Positions 45,057-54,482 are shown, counted from the first letter of the stretch. The stretch is 64,000 bases of DNA from Pedobacter ghigonis (GCF_903166585.1 NZ_CAESCM010000010.1:1-64000), one strand, 5' to 3'. Numbers and translations: made by a program. Notes: a model not told the origin generated them from the sequence alone.

Positions 45057-46427
45057 ATGAAAGCATTAAAAAAATTAAGCTTAGTGGCCATGCTATGCCT
45101 TGGTCTGGCTGCCTGTAAAAAAGAAAACCAGCTACAACCCGAAACAAACCTTTTTGAACAGAAACTAAACAGCAAAGCAGCTACTGCCGGTACTCAGGCC
45201 ATAGTGGCTGGTTTCCCTGAAAATTTTGAGACGGGTACAAAAGGCAGCTATGCAATAGCATCGGTAACTTTAAGCAGCGGCAGCTGGAGTCTTGATGATG
45301 CCTTAATCGGTAACCTTGCTGCTGACGCAAAAAATGGTAGTCAATCGGTACGCATCCGTAATACAGGTATCCTAAGCATGAACTTCGACGTAAACGGAGC
45401 TGATGTAGTAAGTATTGCACATGCCAAGTATGGTACCGATGCCAATAGTACCTGGCAGCTTTGGTATTCTACCAATGGTGGCTCGAGCTGGCAACAATCG
45501 GGTAGCACCATTACCAGTAGCGCTACAACATTATCAATCGCAACTTTTAATACTGCCATTTCCGGAAACGTCCGCTTCCAGATCCGTAAAATAAGTGGAG
45601 GTACTGCACGCATCAATATAGATGATTTCAGCATCTCAACCGGAGATGGAACAACCACCCCTCCAACTACCCCCGGAGATAATAGTCACCTTTTAATGGG
45701 TAACCCGAGCAATGCTGTTGCCAGCACTTCTTATCCTGAAAATTACCTGATGGAACGTACTTACTACTCTAGTTCCTACAGTAAAACCAGGGGTACTCCA
45801 AACTGGGTAAGCTGGCATATTGGTTCATCTGATTTTGGTTCAACGCCTCGTCAGGATGATTTCAGGGCAGACAACACTTTACCCTCAGGTTGGTACCAGG
45901 TATCGAACAGCAGCTACTCAGGGTCGGGTTTTGACCGTGGCCACAACTGTCCTTCGGCTGATAGAACTGCTTCAGTTGCAGCAAACTCTTCTACCTTTTT
46001 GATGAGCAATATGATGCCACAAGCGCCAAATAATAATCAGGGACCATGGGCTGATCTTGAAAACTATACCCGATCGCTGGTAACAGCAGGCAATGAAGTT
46101 TATGTAATCTGCGGGTCTTATGGCTCAGGTGGCACCGGAAGCAATGGAGGTATTACTTACACCATAGATAATGGACGTATTAATGTGCCTTCCAACACAT
46201 GGAAAGTGATTGTAGTACTCCCCAATGGCAATAACGATTTAAGCCGCGTTACATCATCTACACGCGTAATTACGGTAAATATGCCTAACACTAACGGATT
46301 AAATACCAACTGGAAAACTTACCGTACCACGGTTAATGCAGTAGAATCTGCAACAGGTTACGACATTTTATCGAATGTACCTACAGCTGTGCAAAATGTA
46401 ATAGAAGCCGCTATTGATAATCAGTAA
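45057..46427 (+). CDS. secreted DNA/RNA non-specific endonuclease (NucA-like) lipoprotein
   Basis: 456 residues. Lipobox LGLAAC (Cys20). A beta-sandwich (~52-198, FPENFETGTKGSYAIAS...ARINIDDFSIS) is followed by a Gly/Thr/Pro linker (TTTPPTTPGD) and the NUC domain (~212-455). The catalytic motif is DRGHNCPSADR (Asp293, His296), and NMMPQAPNNNQGPWADLE supplies the metal-binding Asn and Glu. The family degrades both DNA and RNA in a magnesium-dependent way. Export as a lipoprotein would leave it outside the cytoplasm, while the inhibitor from the gene before it guards the inside. Confidence 0.92.
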   Translation: MKALKKLSLVAMLCLGLAACKKENQLQPETNLFEQKLNSKAATAGTQAIVAGFPENFETGTKGSYAIASVTLSSGSWSLDDALIGNLAADAKNGSQSVRIRNTGILSMNFDVNGADVVSIAHAKYGTDANSTWQLWYSTNGGSSWQQSGSTITSSATTLSIATFNTAISGNVRFQIRKISGGTARINIDDFSISTGDGTTTPPTTPGDNSHLLMGNPSNAVASTSYPENYLMERTYYSSSYSKTRGTPNWVSWHIGSSDFGSTPRQDDFRADNTLPSGWYQVSNSSYSGSGFDRGHNCPSADRTASVAANSSTFLMSNMMPQAPNNNQGPWADLENYTRSLVTAGNEVYVICGSYGSGGTGSNGGITYTIDNGRINVPSNTWKVIVVLPNGNNDLSRVTSSTRVITVNMPNTNGLNTNWKTYRTTVNAVESATGYDILSNVPTAVQNVIEAAIDNQ

Positions 46428-46446
46428 TAGTTTTAATTTAAAGAGA

Positions 46447-46479
46447 AGAGCGGTAATCGATATGGTTACCGCTCTTTCT
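46447..46479 (+). terminator. rho-independent terminator of the nuclease gene
   Basis: AGAGCGGTAA (46447-46456) pairs perfectly with TTACCGCTCT (46466-46475), followed by TTC and more T. Confidence 0.85.
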
Positions 46480-46527
46480 ATTATAGGCAAGGTTGTTAAT
46501 TACAGATAACTGAAGATAGACCGTGAG

Positions 46528-46548
46528 ATGCTGAAATAAATTCAGCAT
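46528..46548. repeat. dispersed hairpin ATGCTGAA...TTCAGCAT
   Basis: A perfect 8-bp stem with a 5-base loop (46528-46535 and 46541-46548), followed by GACGAC. It belongs with 7105-7129 and 23452-23515 by its ..TTCAGxATGAC form. Confidence 0.5.
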
Positions 46549-46562
46549 GACGACAGCAGAAA

Positions 46563-46592
46563 ACAAAAAAGCTCCGATTTTCATCAGAGCCT
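46563..46592 (-). terminator. rho-independent terminator of the gldKLMN operon
   Basis: The minus strand reads GCTCTGAT (46590-46583), GAAA, ATCGGAGC (46578-46571), TTTTTTG: an 8-bp stem with a GAAA tetraloop. Confidence 0.88.
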
Positions 46593-46601
46593 TTTGTATT
46601 T

Positions 46602-47513
46602 TTAGTATTCCCAAAGTCCTTGTTCATAATCCAGAACCGATTTTTTAATCCGCTCAGATTCGTACAATCTTTCTCTTGGGTCTGTTATAATATCTCTGAT
46701 TTTATTGTCACCAGGATTTGATTCTTTAACAATGTAGCTACTAAATAAACGACGGATAAAGAAATCGTCGAAACTTAAATTAGAAGCATCGTTATTGGTG
46801 TTAATTAAACGTTTCTTGGTTAAAAGCTCCCTTGCTTCTGTGTAATAAACCCAGAATACAGGTTGCCATTGTTTAGAAACCTCGTTGAATTTTAAAGGTG
46901 CTATACCTACAATACGCGGTTCGAAAATAGAACGTTTGGTATCAAAAATCCAATCTTCCTTGATCCTGAATTTCAAGAACAAATCTGGATTAAAATCGTT
47001 CACTACAGTAGTAACCGTACCTGTTTTATTGTTCGATACCTCTGCCGTTCCTAAAGCTGATTTTGCAGCCGAATCAGGAGTCATAGGGTTGTTAAACGCA
47101 TCATCCTCATTCAAAGCACTGTCAATTGGCGAATAAGCAGTTAATTCTCCGGTTTTAATGGCCGATACCAACACATCGATTAATCTCGATTTAGGTGATC
47201 TTAATGGCGAATTAACGGTATCGCGTAAATCAATTTCTCTCCAGATACGTTTTGCATAAAACACATCTTCTTCCCTTACATCAGCCAAAGGCACCATTTC
47301 GGTACTATCAATGTCTTTACGGGCATAGAAACCATCTTTTGGTGGTACCTTAAGTTTCTTTTTAACTGTTTTAACAGGAGCTTTCACCGTATCTACTACA
47401 GGAGCAGCCGCAACGGGCGCAGGCTTTTTCGGTGCTAACTTGGTTGGCTTTTTTTGTGCAAAAGCAAACGTGGTTAACAACACTAAAATAGCAATACTTA
47501 AAATCCTTTTCAT
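46602..47513 (-). CDS. gldN: gliding motility / type IX secretion protein GldN
   Basis: 303 residues from the ATG at 47513 (MKRILSIAILVLLTTFAFAQ), 7 bases after the gldM stop; a GTG at 47531 would start inside gldM. Signal peptide, then a Pro/Lys/Ala-rich linker (KKPTKLAPKKPAPVAAAP, KKKLKVPPKDG) and the GldN domain: DVFYAKRIWREIDLRDTVNSPL, RLIDVLVSAIKTGELTAYSP, LKFRIKEDWIFDTKRSIFEPRIVGIAP and the late QGLWEY. GldN works with GldK at the outer-membrane ring of the type IX system (established in related species). Confidence 0.93.
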   Translation of the reverse strand: MKRILSIAILVLLTTFAFAQKKPTKLAPKKPAPVAAAPVVDTVKAPVKTVKKKLKVPPKDGFYARKDIDSTEMVPLADVREEDVFYAKRIWREIDLRDTVNSPLRSPKSRLIDVLVSAIKTGELTAYSPIDSALNEDDAFNNPMTPDSAAKSALGTAEVSNNKTGTVTTVVNDFNPDLFLKFRIKEDWIFDTKRSIFEPRIVGIAPLKFNEVSKQWQPVFWVYYTEARELLTKKRLINTNNDASNLSFDDFFIRRLFSSYIVKESNPGDNKIRDIITDPRERLYESERIKKSVLDYEQGLWEY

Positions 47514-47520
47514 CTTCTTC

Positions 47521-49053
47521 TTATTTAACACTAAATGCTAATGAAGGTAAAATTTTCTGACGGCCATCAGGACCTATAGAAACAATATCTTCAAAAAATA
47601 CCCTTGTACCAGGAGTAACCGAGTTAATAGCACCTTTTACGGCACCTGCAAAACTGCCACCGCTTCCGGCAATAGTAACTGCATCTGAACGTGGTTTGAT
47701 AATTGTTACTTTATAACGTTGTATTTTAAACTTAACGTCGAAAGGGAAATCATCCAAATCGGCTTCAATTTCGGTTTCACTTTTTAACTGCACAGAAGCA
47801 ACATCTCCACCTGCACGGCCGCCTACTTTAGCTACCGGAGTTGGAATACCTTTAACCCTGAATTTTTGTGAGCCTAAACTCACTGTTTTGCCAGCATTAT
47901 TGGCCGATACATTGATAGATACTTCCGAACCAACCAGGCTTCCAGGTACGTTAACATTAAAGTTTCCGTTGCTACCAGACATCGATCCGCCCGAAATAGA
48001 AGCTTTGATGCTCTCTAACGGGAAACCTGCTGCGGAAACGGTAAACGGATTGGCAATACCTGCATAAATTACGTTCAATTTGGTAGAAGTAACAGATGCC
48101 GATGGTTTTGCAACCTGATAAGTTTGTGGCTGGGTTTTGTATTCTTTTACCTGTCCATCTGTTTGACGAACGCGGATTGTACCTACCCAGGTAAACTGGC
48201 CAACACTGCTTGTTCCGCCGGTGTAAGTTCCTTTACCCTCTTTAACTGATAATTTACTACCGTTAACCGTAATATCCGGAGTTGATCTCGAATCGCTCGC
48301 TGTTAAAAATACTTCGGCCGTGTAAGGCTGACCTTGAATTACGTAAGAGGTAGGTGCTACTGCAACTGCCGCAAACTGATCCAGGTTTACCTGTGCCTTA
48401 TCCATATTTCCGAACAATTTTTTCACTACTTCTGCTTCAGCATTTTTAGTATCTGTTTGCAGTTTGGTTAAAATTGTCATTGCAGCAGTTAATGGAGTTC
48501 CCTCACCAAAGTAAGTTTCCTGCCAGTTTCCTTTTCTTTTTCTTACAGGATCTTTAGCTTCAAGAGAAAAAGCAACACCAGCTCTGTCTGCCGGATCTAA
48601 TAAAGAGATTAATTTCTCGCGTGTAGCATTAATCTTCGCCTTTAATTTATCTGCTTCTTTTTTATTGATCATGATATTTTGAGCAATATCCTGATTCGAT
48701 CTATTTACCAGGTCGCCGGTTTCCGGATCAATTCCATCGCCAGCCTCTGTAAACTGTTTTTTAATACCTTCAATGTAGTTGTTTAACTCATCAGCAGCTG
48801 CCTTAGCTTGTTGAGCCTTTTCGTAAATTGGCTGCGCACGGGCTGGCTCTTCTTTCAGTTTCGAATTTTCGAAAGCAGAAAACAACTGGTTAATGCTGGT
48901 ATTTACGTTATTTTTAGAAGTATCCAAACTATCATTGATATTTTTGAATGCATCTAAAATGGTATCTGATACGTTTAAGGCAAGCATGGCCAACAATACC
49001 AAATACATGATATTGATCATCCGCTGCCTTGTTGTTTCTTTTCCGCCTGCCAT
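47521..49053 (-). CDS. gldM: gliding motility / type IX secretion motor protein GldM
   Basis: 510 residues: a cytoplasmic start GGKETTRQRMINIMYLVLLAM with one membrane helix (~14-32), a helical first periplasmic domain (~35-220) and three beta-sandwich domains (~225-510). GldM and GldL form the proton-driven inner-membrane motor of type IX secretion and gliding; GldM reaches through the periplasm to the GldK/GldN ring. The frame is complete. It starts 41 bases after gldL. Confidence 0.95.
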   Translation of the reverse strand: MAGGKETTRQRMINIMYLVLLAMLALNVSDTILDAFKNINDSLDTSKNNVNTSINQLFSAFENSKLKEEPARAQPIYEKAQQAKAAADELNNYIEGIKKQFTEAGDGIDPETGDLVNRSNQDIAQNIMINKKEADKLKAKINATREKLISLLDPADRAGVAFSLEAKDPVRKRKGNWQETYFGEGTPLTAAMTILTKLQTDTKNAEAEVVKKLFGNMDKAQVNLDQFAAVAVAPTSYVIQGQPYTAEVFLTASDSRSTPDITVNGSKLSVKEGKGTYTGGTSSVGQFTWVGTIRVRQTDGQVKEYKTQPQTYQVAKPSASVTSTKLNVIYAGIANPFTVSAAGFPLESIKASISGGSMSGSNGNFNVNVPGSLVGSEVSINVSANNAGKTVSLGSQKFRVKGIPTPVAKVGGRAGGDVASVQLKSETEIEADLDDFPFDVKFKIQRYKVTIIKPRSDAVTIAGSGGSFAGAVKGAINSVTPGTRVFFEDIVSIGPDGRQKILPSLAFSVK

Positions 49054-49094
49054 GTTTGATGTAGCTTTTCTTTAAAAATTAAAAACTAAACAAA

Positions 49095-49901
49095 TTATAC
49101 ACGTGGGCTGTTCATAGCCGATAACATATTGCCATAAATTGCATTAAGCGACGATAAGTTTTTAGCTAACTTGTTCACCTCTTCTTTAAACTGTTTCGAA
49201 TCTTCCATCGATTCGTTAAAGTTTTGCATGGTTAATGATAAGTTCGAATAGAATTTATTCATCGATTTCAAATGCGCGCTCGAATCTTGTAATTCCAGTT
49301 CGTACACCGCGTTCAATGCCGATAAGTTTTTGGCTAAGTTATTTACCTGATCGTGATAAGCTTGTGAATCTACATTGCTCTCGCCCATGGCTTTTAAGTT
49401 AGCAGTAGCTTTTTCGAAAGAAGCACTTAAGTTATCGAATCCGGCTGATGCCGTTTTAATTTTAGCTGTAAATTCGTTGGTGGCTGTAGAAGCATCGGCA
49501 ACATTAGAAATGGTAGCCACTTTATCGCCAAATGTACGCAAACCGGTACCTAAGCTTTCAATTAATTCCGGACCGATTTTAGCATCAGATAACATTTTAT
49601 CTAAAGCAGCTGTGTTTGACGAACCAACTGCAGCAACAGGTCTGGCTGATGCTTTTGGTAGTTCTCCATCAAAATCAGCTCTCAACTCCGGGTAAACTCT
49701 ATCCCATGCTGGTTCTGGCTCTGGTGGAAAGAAACCTGTTAAGAAGAATAGAATGGATTCAACCCCAAGACCAATACCGATCATATAGTTACCAAATATT
49801 CCACCAATGTGTAATATCTTAAATAACGCTCCGATAATTACAATACTTGCTCCCCATGAAATCGCTACGTGTAACCAGCCTGGTTGTTTTTTTGCTGCCA
49901 T
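49095..49901 (-). CDS. gldL: gliding motility / type IX secretion motor protein GldL
   Basis: 268 residues. Two N-terminal membrane helices (~10-30 and ~36-58). Lys28 (ALFKILH) and Glu48 (GLGVESILFF) correspond to the charged residues thought to carry protons in GldL of other Bacteroidota (Glu49 there, from memory). The cytoplasmic part is a long coiled coil in which the phrase KNLSxLNAxY occurs twice (~189-196 and ~248-257). Located between gldK and gldM as usual. Confidence 0.95.
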   Translation of the reverse strand: MAAKKQPGWLHVAISWGASIVIIGALFKILHIGGIFGNYMIGIGLGVESILFFLTGFFPPEPEPAWDRVYPELRADFDGELPKASARPVAAVGSSNTAALDKMLSDAKIGPELIESLGTGLRTFGDKVATISNVADASTATNEFTAKIKTASAGFDNLSASFEKATANLKAMGESNVDSQAYHDQVNNLAKNLSALNAVYELELQDSSAHLKSMNKFYSNLSLTMQNFNESMEDSKQFKEEVNKLAKNLSSLNAIYGNMLSAMNSPRV

Positions 49902-49939
49902 AAATCTGATGTTTTTCTTTAGTTTTTAGTTTGTTTGGT

Positions 49940-51265
49940 TTAATGTCTTAAGTCGGTACCTGGGTAAGATGAAACGCATCTGAAACCAATATACGATCTT
50001 TGGGTATCCTGATATTCGTATGTTGCTACAGCATTCTGTAAAAAGTAACCTGTATCTTTCCACGAACCACCTTTTACTACCTTACGTTTTTTGTATTTGC
50101 TGTCGGTAGCACCTGCATCGTAAGTAAAGTTGGGGTTCAAATCGTGCAATAACGGACTAGCGCCTTTATTGTATGCAGTAATGGTCCACTCTGATACGTT
50201 CCCGGCCATGTTATAAAGACCGTAATCGTTAGGGAAATAAGATCTTACACCTACAGTATAAATACCACCATCGCTCGAGTAATCGCCACGACCTGGTTTA
50301 AAGTTGGCTTGTAAACATCCTTTTGTATTTCTGATATATGGACCTCCCCAAGGGTATTTGGTTTTGGTGTTACCGCCTCTGGCCGCATATTCAAATTCTG
50401 TTTCTGCTGGTAATCTGTAATCAGAGCGCGATCCTACAGGCAATTTACGGGCTGTAGCTACGCCATCATACAATTTGGTTCTCCAGTGAGAGAAAGCTTT
50501 TGCCTGCTCCCAGCTTACGCCAACTACCGGATAATCATCGTAGGAAGGGTGATTGTAATAACCGCGAACCATTGGGTCGTTCTGTGAATAAGAATAGTCG
50601 GTTTTCCAAACCATGGTATCAGGGTAAATAGCAACGGTAAAACGGTCTATATAATCCTGACGTTTGCTGTTTGGATCTTTATGCCCTAAAGCAGCTTTTT
50701 CCATATTTAACTCTGCGTAGGTGTACTCAAACTTACGCACATCAAATTCTTTCTTACCAGGAAGTGCATCCAAGCCCGAATAGTACATACCATCTAACTG
50801 GCTCGCCTGTGCTCCTGCTCCACCTCTTCCCCGGTTTTTCCAGATATTGGCACCATTTGGTCCAACCTTTCTCCAGTCGATAAATCTATCGCCACCAACG
50901 GCTGCAGCTGCATTTCCCCTTGGTGTCATCATAAACTGTTGTGGGTTGCCCATCATGGCAATGGCAATCGAATCGCGTACCCAGTTGGTAAACTGACGAT
51001 ATTCTGCGTTCGAAATTTCGGTCTGATCCATGAAGAATGCACTGATGGTTACCATCCTGCTCGGGCCATTCTGAGAGAACGTAATATCCTCATCAGACCC
51101 TCCCAGTGGCGTATGCCCTGGCGGTATATATACCATTCCTAACGGGATTCTATCGTTTTTAAATTTCCGGTTATAAGCACCAACAAGCTCGCCCTGGCCA
51201 CCGTGACCGCAACTCGCTAACATTAATGATATACCTACAATAGTTAGAAGGTAAATTTTCTTCAT
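49940..51265 (-). CDS. gldK: gliding motility / type IX secretion lipoprotein GldK
   Basis: 441 residues with lipobox LMLASC (Cys19). The mature protein is a formylglycine-generating-enzyme-like (SUMF1) domain: PLGGSDEDITF, MDQTEISNAEYRQF, VGVSWEQAKAFSHWR, RLPAETEFEYAARGG, YNMAGNVSEWT and KVVKGGSWKDTGYF. GldK is a structural relative, not a known enzyme; it forms the periplasmic ring anchored to the outer membrane. It is the first gene of the operon. The 226-base gap upstream holds the hemD terminator and presumably the gld promoter. Confidence 0.95.
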   Translation of the reverse strand: MKKIYLLTIVGISLMLASCGHGGQGELVGAYNRKFKNDRIPLGMVYIPPGHTPLGGSDEDITFSQNGPSRMVTISAFFMDQTEISNAEYRQFTNWVRDSIAIAMMGNPQQFMMTPRGNAAAAVGGDRFIDWRKVGPNGANIWKNRGRGGAGAQASQLDGMYYSGLDALPGKKEFDVRKFEYTYAELNMEKAALGHKDPNSKRQDYIDRFTVAIYPDTMVWKTDYSYSQNDPMVRGYYNHPSYDDYPVVGVSWEQAKAFSHWRTKLYDGVATARKLPVGSRSDYRLPAETEFEYAARGGNTKTKYPWGGPYIRNTKGCLQANFKPGRGDYSSDGGIYTVGVRSYFPNDYGLYNMAGNVSEWTITAYNKGASPLLHDLNPNFTYDAGATDSKYKKRKVVKGGSWKDTGYFLQNAVATYEYQDTQRSYIGFRCVSSYPGTDLRH

Positions 51266-51414
51266 ATTTTTTATAGTGTGCTAAGCACGATAAGGGAGCA
51301 ATTTTATCAAAAATCACTGAAATTATCAACAAAAGCAAATATTTTACATTAAATCATTGCGCAAAGGCAATTAAAGTTAGACTAACAGTTTACCCGCACC
51401 TAATCTTTATTGCA

Positions 51415-51458
51415 CAAAAAATGCGTAACTCTCTTAATAACAGCAAAGTTACGCATTT
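51415..51458 (-). terminator. rho-independent terminator of hemD
   Basis: The minus strand reads AAATGCGTAACT (51458-51447) ... AGTTACGCATTT (51430-51419), a perfect 12-bp stem, then TTTTG. Confidence 0.88.
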
Positions 51459-51491
51459 ATTGTACTGACTTAAAATAAATTATTAAACGTA

Positions 51492-52262
51492 TTATTTATT
51501 AGATATTTTGATATAGTTCTCAATAGCCATAGTCATAGATGGAACACCTGGAGTTGGTGCAGCAATATCTACAATAAGATCCATATCGGTACAGGCCTTA
51601 CTGGTGTTGGTACCAAAGGCTGCAATCCGGGTATTATTCTGCTTAAAATCGGGGAAATTTTTAAACAACGACTGAATACTTGACGGGCTGAAAAAGGCGA
51701 TAACGTCGTAAAACACCTCTGCAAGGTCAGACAAATCACTTACCACTGTTCTAAACAAAACAGCAGGGGTAAAGTTATAGCCGCTTTTCTCCAAAAACTT
51801 CATGGTATCCTCAGTAGCCACATCAGAACAAGGGTATAAAAACTTCTCGTTTGCGTGTTTCTTAAGCACTTCAGCCAAATCAGCTGCAGTTTGCTTGCCA
51901 AAAAAGATCTTACGTTTTCTGTACTGGATATACTTTTGAAGATAGAGTGCAATGGTTTCAGACAGACAGAAATATTTCAATTCTGCCGGTACTTCGTAAC
52001 GCATTTCTTCACATATCCTGAAAAAATGATCTGCTGCATTGCGGCTGGTAAAAATTACCGCGGTGAAATCGGCCAGGTTAACTTTATCCTTCCTAAAGTC
52101 TCTGGCAGGTACGCCTTCAACATGGATGAATGACCTAAAATCGACTTTTAGGTTGTGCTTTTTAGCCAAATCGTAATAAGGAGATTTTTCAGTTTCAGGT
52201 TTTGGTAAAGTAACCAAAATACTTTTTACTTTGCGGATTCTAGAGTCGTTCTTTTCTTGCAT
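51492..52262 (-). CDS. hemD: uroporphyrinogen-III synthase
   Basis: 256 residues. HemD closes and inverts hydroxymethylbilane to uroporphyrinogen III in heme and siroheme synthesis. The family is poorly conserved; visible marks are ILVTLPKPETEKSPYYDLAKKH, AVIFTSRNAADHFFRI, FLYPCSDVATEDTMKFLEKSGY, VIAFFSPSSIQSLFKNF and RIAAFGTNTSKACTDMDL. It lies 14 bases after the DUF4271 gene, a common arrangement in Bacteroidota, and ends in a strong terminator. The facing hemW gene strengthens the heme theme. Confidence 0.85.
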   Translation of the reverse strand: MQEKNDSRIRKVKSILVTLPKPETEKSPYYDLAKKHNLKVDFRSFIHVEGVPARDFRKDKVNLADFTAVIFTSRNAADHFFRICEEMRYEVPAELKYFCLSETIALYLQKYIQYRKRKIFFGKQTAADLAEVLKKHANEKFLYPCSDVATEDTMKFLEKSGYNFTPAVLFRTVVSDLSDLAEVFYDVIAFFSPSSIQSLFKNFPDFKQNNTRIAAFGTNTSKACTDMDLIVDIAAPTPGVPSMTMAIENYIKISNK

Positions 52263-52276
52263 TTTCCTTTTTCCTG

Positions 52277-53254
52277 CTACAGCCCTATCGTTTTAATTAG
52301 TATTAGGATAGGACATATTTCGAGGGCGCAAAAGTACAAAATTAAATGCATTCTAGAAAACTTATTGTTAGAAAGTATCGTTATGCCCGCCCTTAACAGT
52401 TGAAATGCAAAAATGATGCCTAACAGTAAGAATGCCAACCCAATATACACTTCGCCGTATTTAAGCGGAGTGAGTGCAAATGCAATTACAAGGGGGATAA
52501 ATAGCAGCGAAGCATTGAAATAACTGAGGTATAAAATAGAGATATATTCGCCCACAGGTTTTTGTACGTTAAACAGATAGCCTAAAAAACGCAGAATAAC
52601 CAGTTTCAATGCATAAAAAACAATAATCGTTATGGATATGCTAAAGAAAAATTTAAAGCCATCTTTAGCCTGGTACATATCGTTCCACTGGGCTACCAGA
52701 AAAAAGAACATACCAAATACAAAGCCAAACTGCACAAAAAGCAGCAAAAAAGGCCAGGAACTAAACAGGTTATCTTCCTTGTTGATATTATTTAAAATCC
52801 TGTTGCTAAAAAACGATTGTACAATAGCCGATAACTGCTTATAAAATGCATTTTTTAAAATGGCAAAAATAATGAGCATGCCAAAAATAAAGCCCAACAA
52901 GCCCAGGTTTCCTTTAGGTATTTTGGTACCCAGCTGGTATGGGTTTGCCTTTTTCTTAAGGTGCTGGTATTTTTTTTGCCAGGCCAGTAAATCCAGCTTT
53001 GGAAAAAGATATTCCTTTTCGATGGTATCTGTCAGCGCGTTTTTATTAATCTGACTATCAGCCAATACCCAGGTATGACGCATAACAGAATCGGTTACAA
53101 AGCGCTGCCTGGCCAATGTAGCCGAATCGGGCCGGTATCGCTTGTACTGAACCGGAATTACAGCGGTGCTATCTGTTTGCACAGGAATTTGCTGCGCTGC
53201 AAGAAAATTTGCAGAACATAAAAACACGAACAAAATGAAAATGAATCTCGGCAT
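52277..53254 (-). CDS. DUF4271 membrane protein
   Basis: 325 residues from the ATG at 53254 (MPRFIFILFVFLCSANFLAAQ, a signal peptide). A ~100-residue periplasmic part is followed by about seven membrane helices (~115-325). The family DUF4271 has no known function but is repeatedly linked to hemD, as here. A TACTTTTG -7 box at 53286-53279 lies 24 bases before the ATG, and the divergent hemW box is 53-60 bases away. Confidence 0.82.
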   Translation of the reverse strand: MPRFIFILFVFLCSANFLAAQQIPVQTDSTAVIPVQYKRYRPDSATLARQRFVTDSVMRHTWVLADSQINKNALTDTIEKEYLFPKLDLLAWQKKYQHLKKKANPYQLGTKIPKGNLGLLGFIFGMLIIFAILKNAFYKQLSAIVQSFFSNRILNNINKEDNLFSSWPFLLLFVQFGFVFGMFFFLVAQWNDMYQAKDGFKFFFSISITIIVFYALKLVILRFLGYLFNVQKPVGEYISILYLSYFNASLLFIPLVIAFALTPLKYGEVYIGLAFLLLGIIFAFQLLRAGITILSNNKFSRMHLILYFCALEICPILILIKTIGL

Positions 53255-53338
53255 GCTGTAAATCAAAACTTAAAAATGCAAAAGTAGTCGAATAATCATT
53301 GTTTACCTAAAGAAAATAAATGGATTTAGAATATGCTG

Positions 53339-53346
53339 TATCTTTG
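53339..53346 (+). promoter_or_regulatory. hemW: hemW -7 box next to the start codon
   Basis: TATCTTTG matches TAnnTTTG; five bases separate it from the ATG at 53352, suggesting a leaderless message. Confidence 0.5.
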
Positions 53347-53351
53347 CAGCA

Positions 53352-54482
53352 ATGTCTGGTATTTATATTCATATTCCCTTTTGTAAAAAGGCCTGTCACT
53401 ATTGCGACTTTCATTTTAGCACTTCATTAAAGTATGCCGATGAAATGGTTGAAGCGATTTGTAAGGAAATTAAAATGAAAAAGGATCGGATTAGCGGACA
53501 GGTAGGCAGCATTTATCTGGGTGGTGGAACGCCTTCCATCCTATCACAACAGGCACTGCAAAAGATTTTTGACACCATTAACCATACCTTTTCGGTTGAT
53601 GCTGGTGCAGAAATCACCATCGAAACCAACCCTGATGATTTAACCAGCCAGAAGCTGAAAGAACTAAAACAGCTGCCTGTTAACCGCTTTAGCGTAGGCA
53701 TACAATCATTTTTTGATGAAGACCTGATTTGGATGAACCGTGCACACAAAGCCATGGAAGCTGAAGATTGTATCAGGAGAAGCCAGGATGCAGGATTCGA
53801 AAACCTAACGCTCGATCTGATTTATGGATATCCTTTACTGACCGATCAAAAGTGGTTGAGTAACATCCAAAAAGCCATCGAATTGGAAGTGCCTCATATT
53901 TCAGCCTATGCTTTAACCGTTGAGCCGAGAACAGCTTTGGCACACGCCATTAAAAACAAAAAGCAGGCTCCCGTTAGCGATAACCAAAGTGCCTCCCAAT
54001 TTGTGATTTTAATGGAAAAACTGGTTAAAGCCGGATTTGAACATTACGAAATTTCTAATTTTGCCAAACCCGGCCACTATGCGGTGCACAACACCAATTA
54101 TTGGAGAGGTGTTGATTATATTGGCATTGGGCCTTCGGCACATGGTTTTGACGGACAGAACCGCTACATGAACCCTGCAAACAACGCTTTGTTTATAGCA
54201 ACCCTGGCCGATAACAAACTACCGGAAATTATAGAAGAGCTGAGCCTGAACGATAGGTTTAATGAGTACATGATGACCTCGTTACGAACCATGTGGGGAA
54301 CAGACCTCGAAAAAATAAGCACCGATTTTGGGAAAGATTTTTTAGAAGAAACCCAATACAACCTTAAAAATTTCGACGACAAGGACTGGCTGGTAAGAGA
54401 TGGCGCAAAAATTCGTTTAACCGAAACAGGAAAGCTCTTTGCCGACCATATTGCTTCGGAGTTATTTATAGTAGAAAATTAA
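53352..54482 (+). CDS. hemW: radical SAM heme chaperone HemW
   Basis: 376 residues. GIYIHIPFCKKACHYCDFHF carries the radical-SAM cysteines 11, 15 and 18 (CxxxCxxC). YLGGGTPSIL, ETNPDDL, GIQSFFDEDL, TLDLIYGYP and HNTNYWRGVDYIGIGPSAHGF are typical of HemW/HemN-type proteins. HemW binds heme and passes it to respiratory enzymes; it was formerly annotated as coproporphyrinogen oxidase. The C-terminal winged-helix-like part is present, so length is normal. It faces the DUF4271-hemD unit. Confidence 0.92.
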   Translation: MSGIYIHIPFCKKACHYCDFHFSTSLKYADEMVEAICKEIKMKKDRISGQVGSIYLGGGTPSILSQQALQKIFDTINHTFSVDAGAEITIETNPDDLTSQKLKELKQLPVNRFSVGIQSFFDEDLIWMNRAHKAMEAEDCIRRSQDAGFENLTLDLIYGYPLLTDQKWLSNIQKAIELEVPHISAYALTVEPRTALAHAIKNKKQAPVSDNQSASQFVILMEKLVKAGFEHYEISNFAKPGHYAVHNTNYWRGVDYIGIGPSAHGFDGQNRYMNPANNALFIATLADNKLPEIIEELSLNDRFNEYMMTSLRTMWGTDLEKISTDFGKDFLEETQYNLKNFDDKDWLVRDGAKIRLTETGKLFADHIASELFIVEN

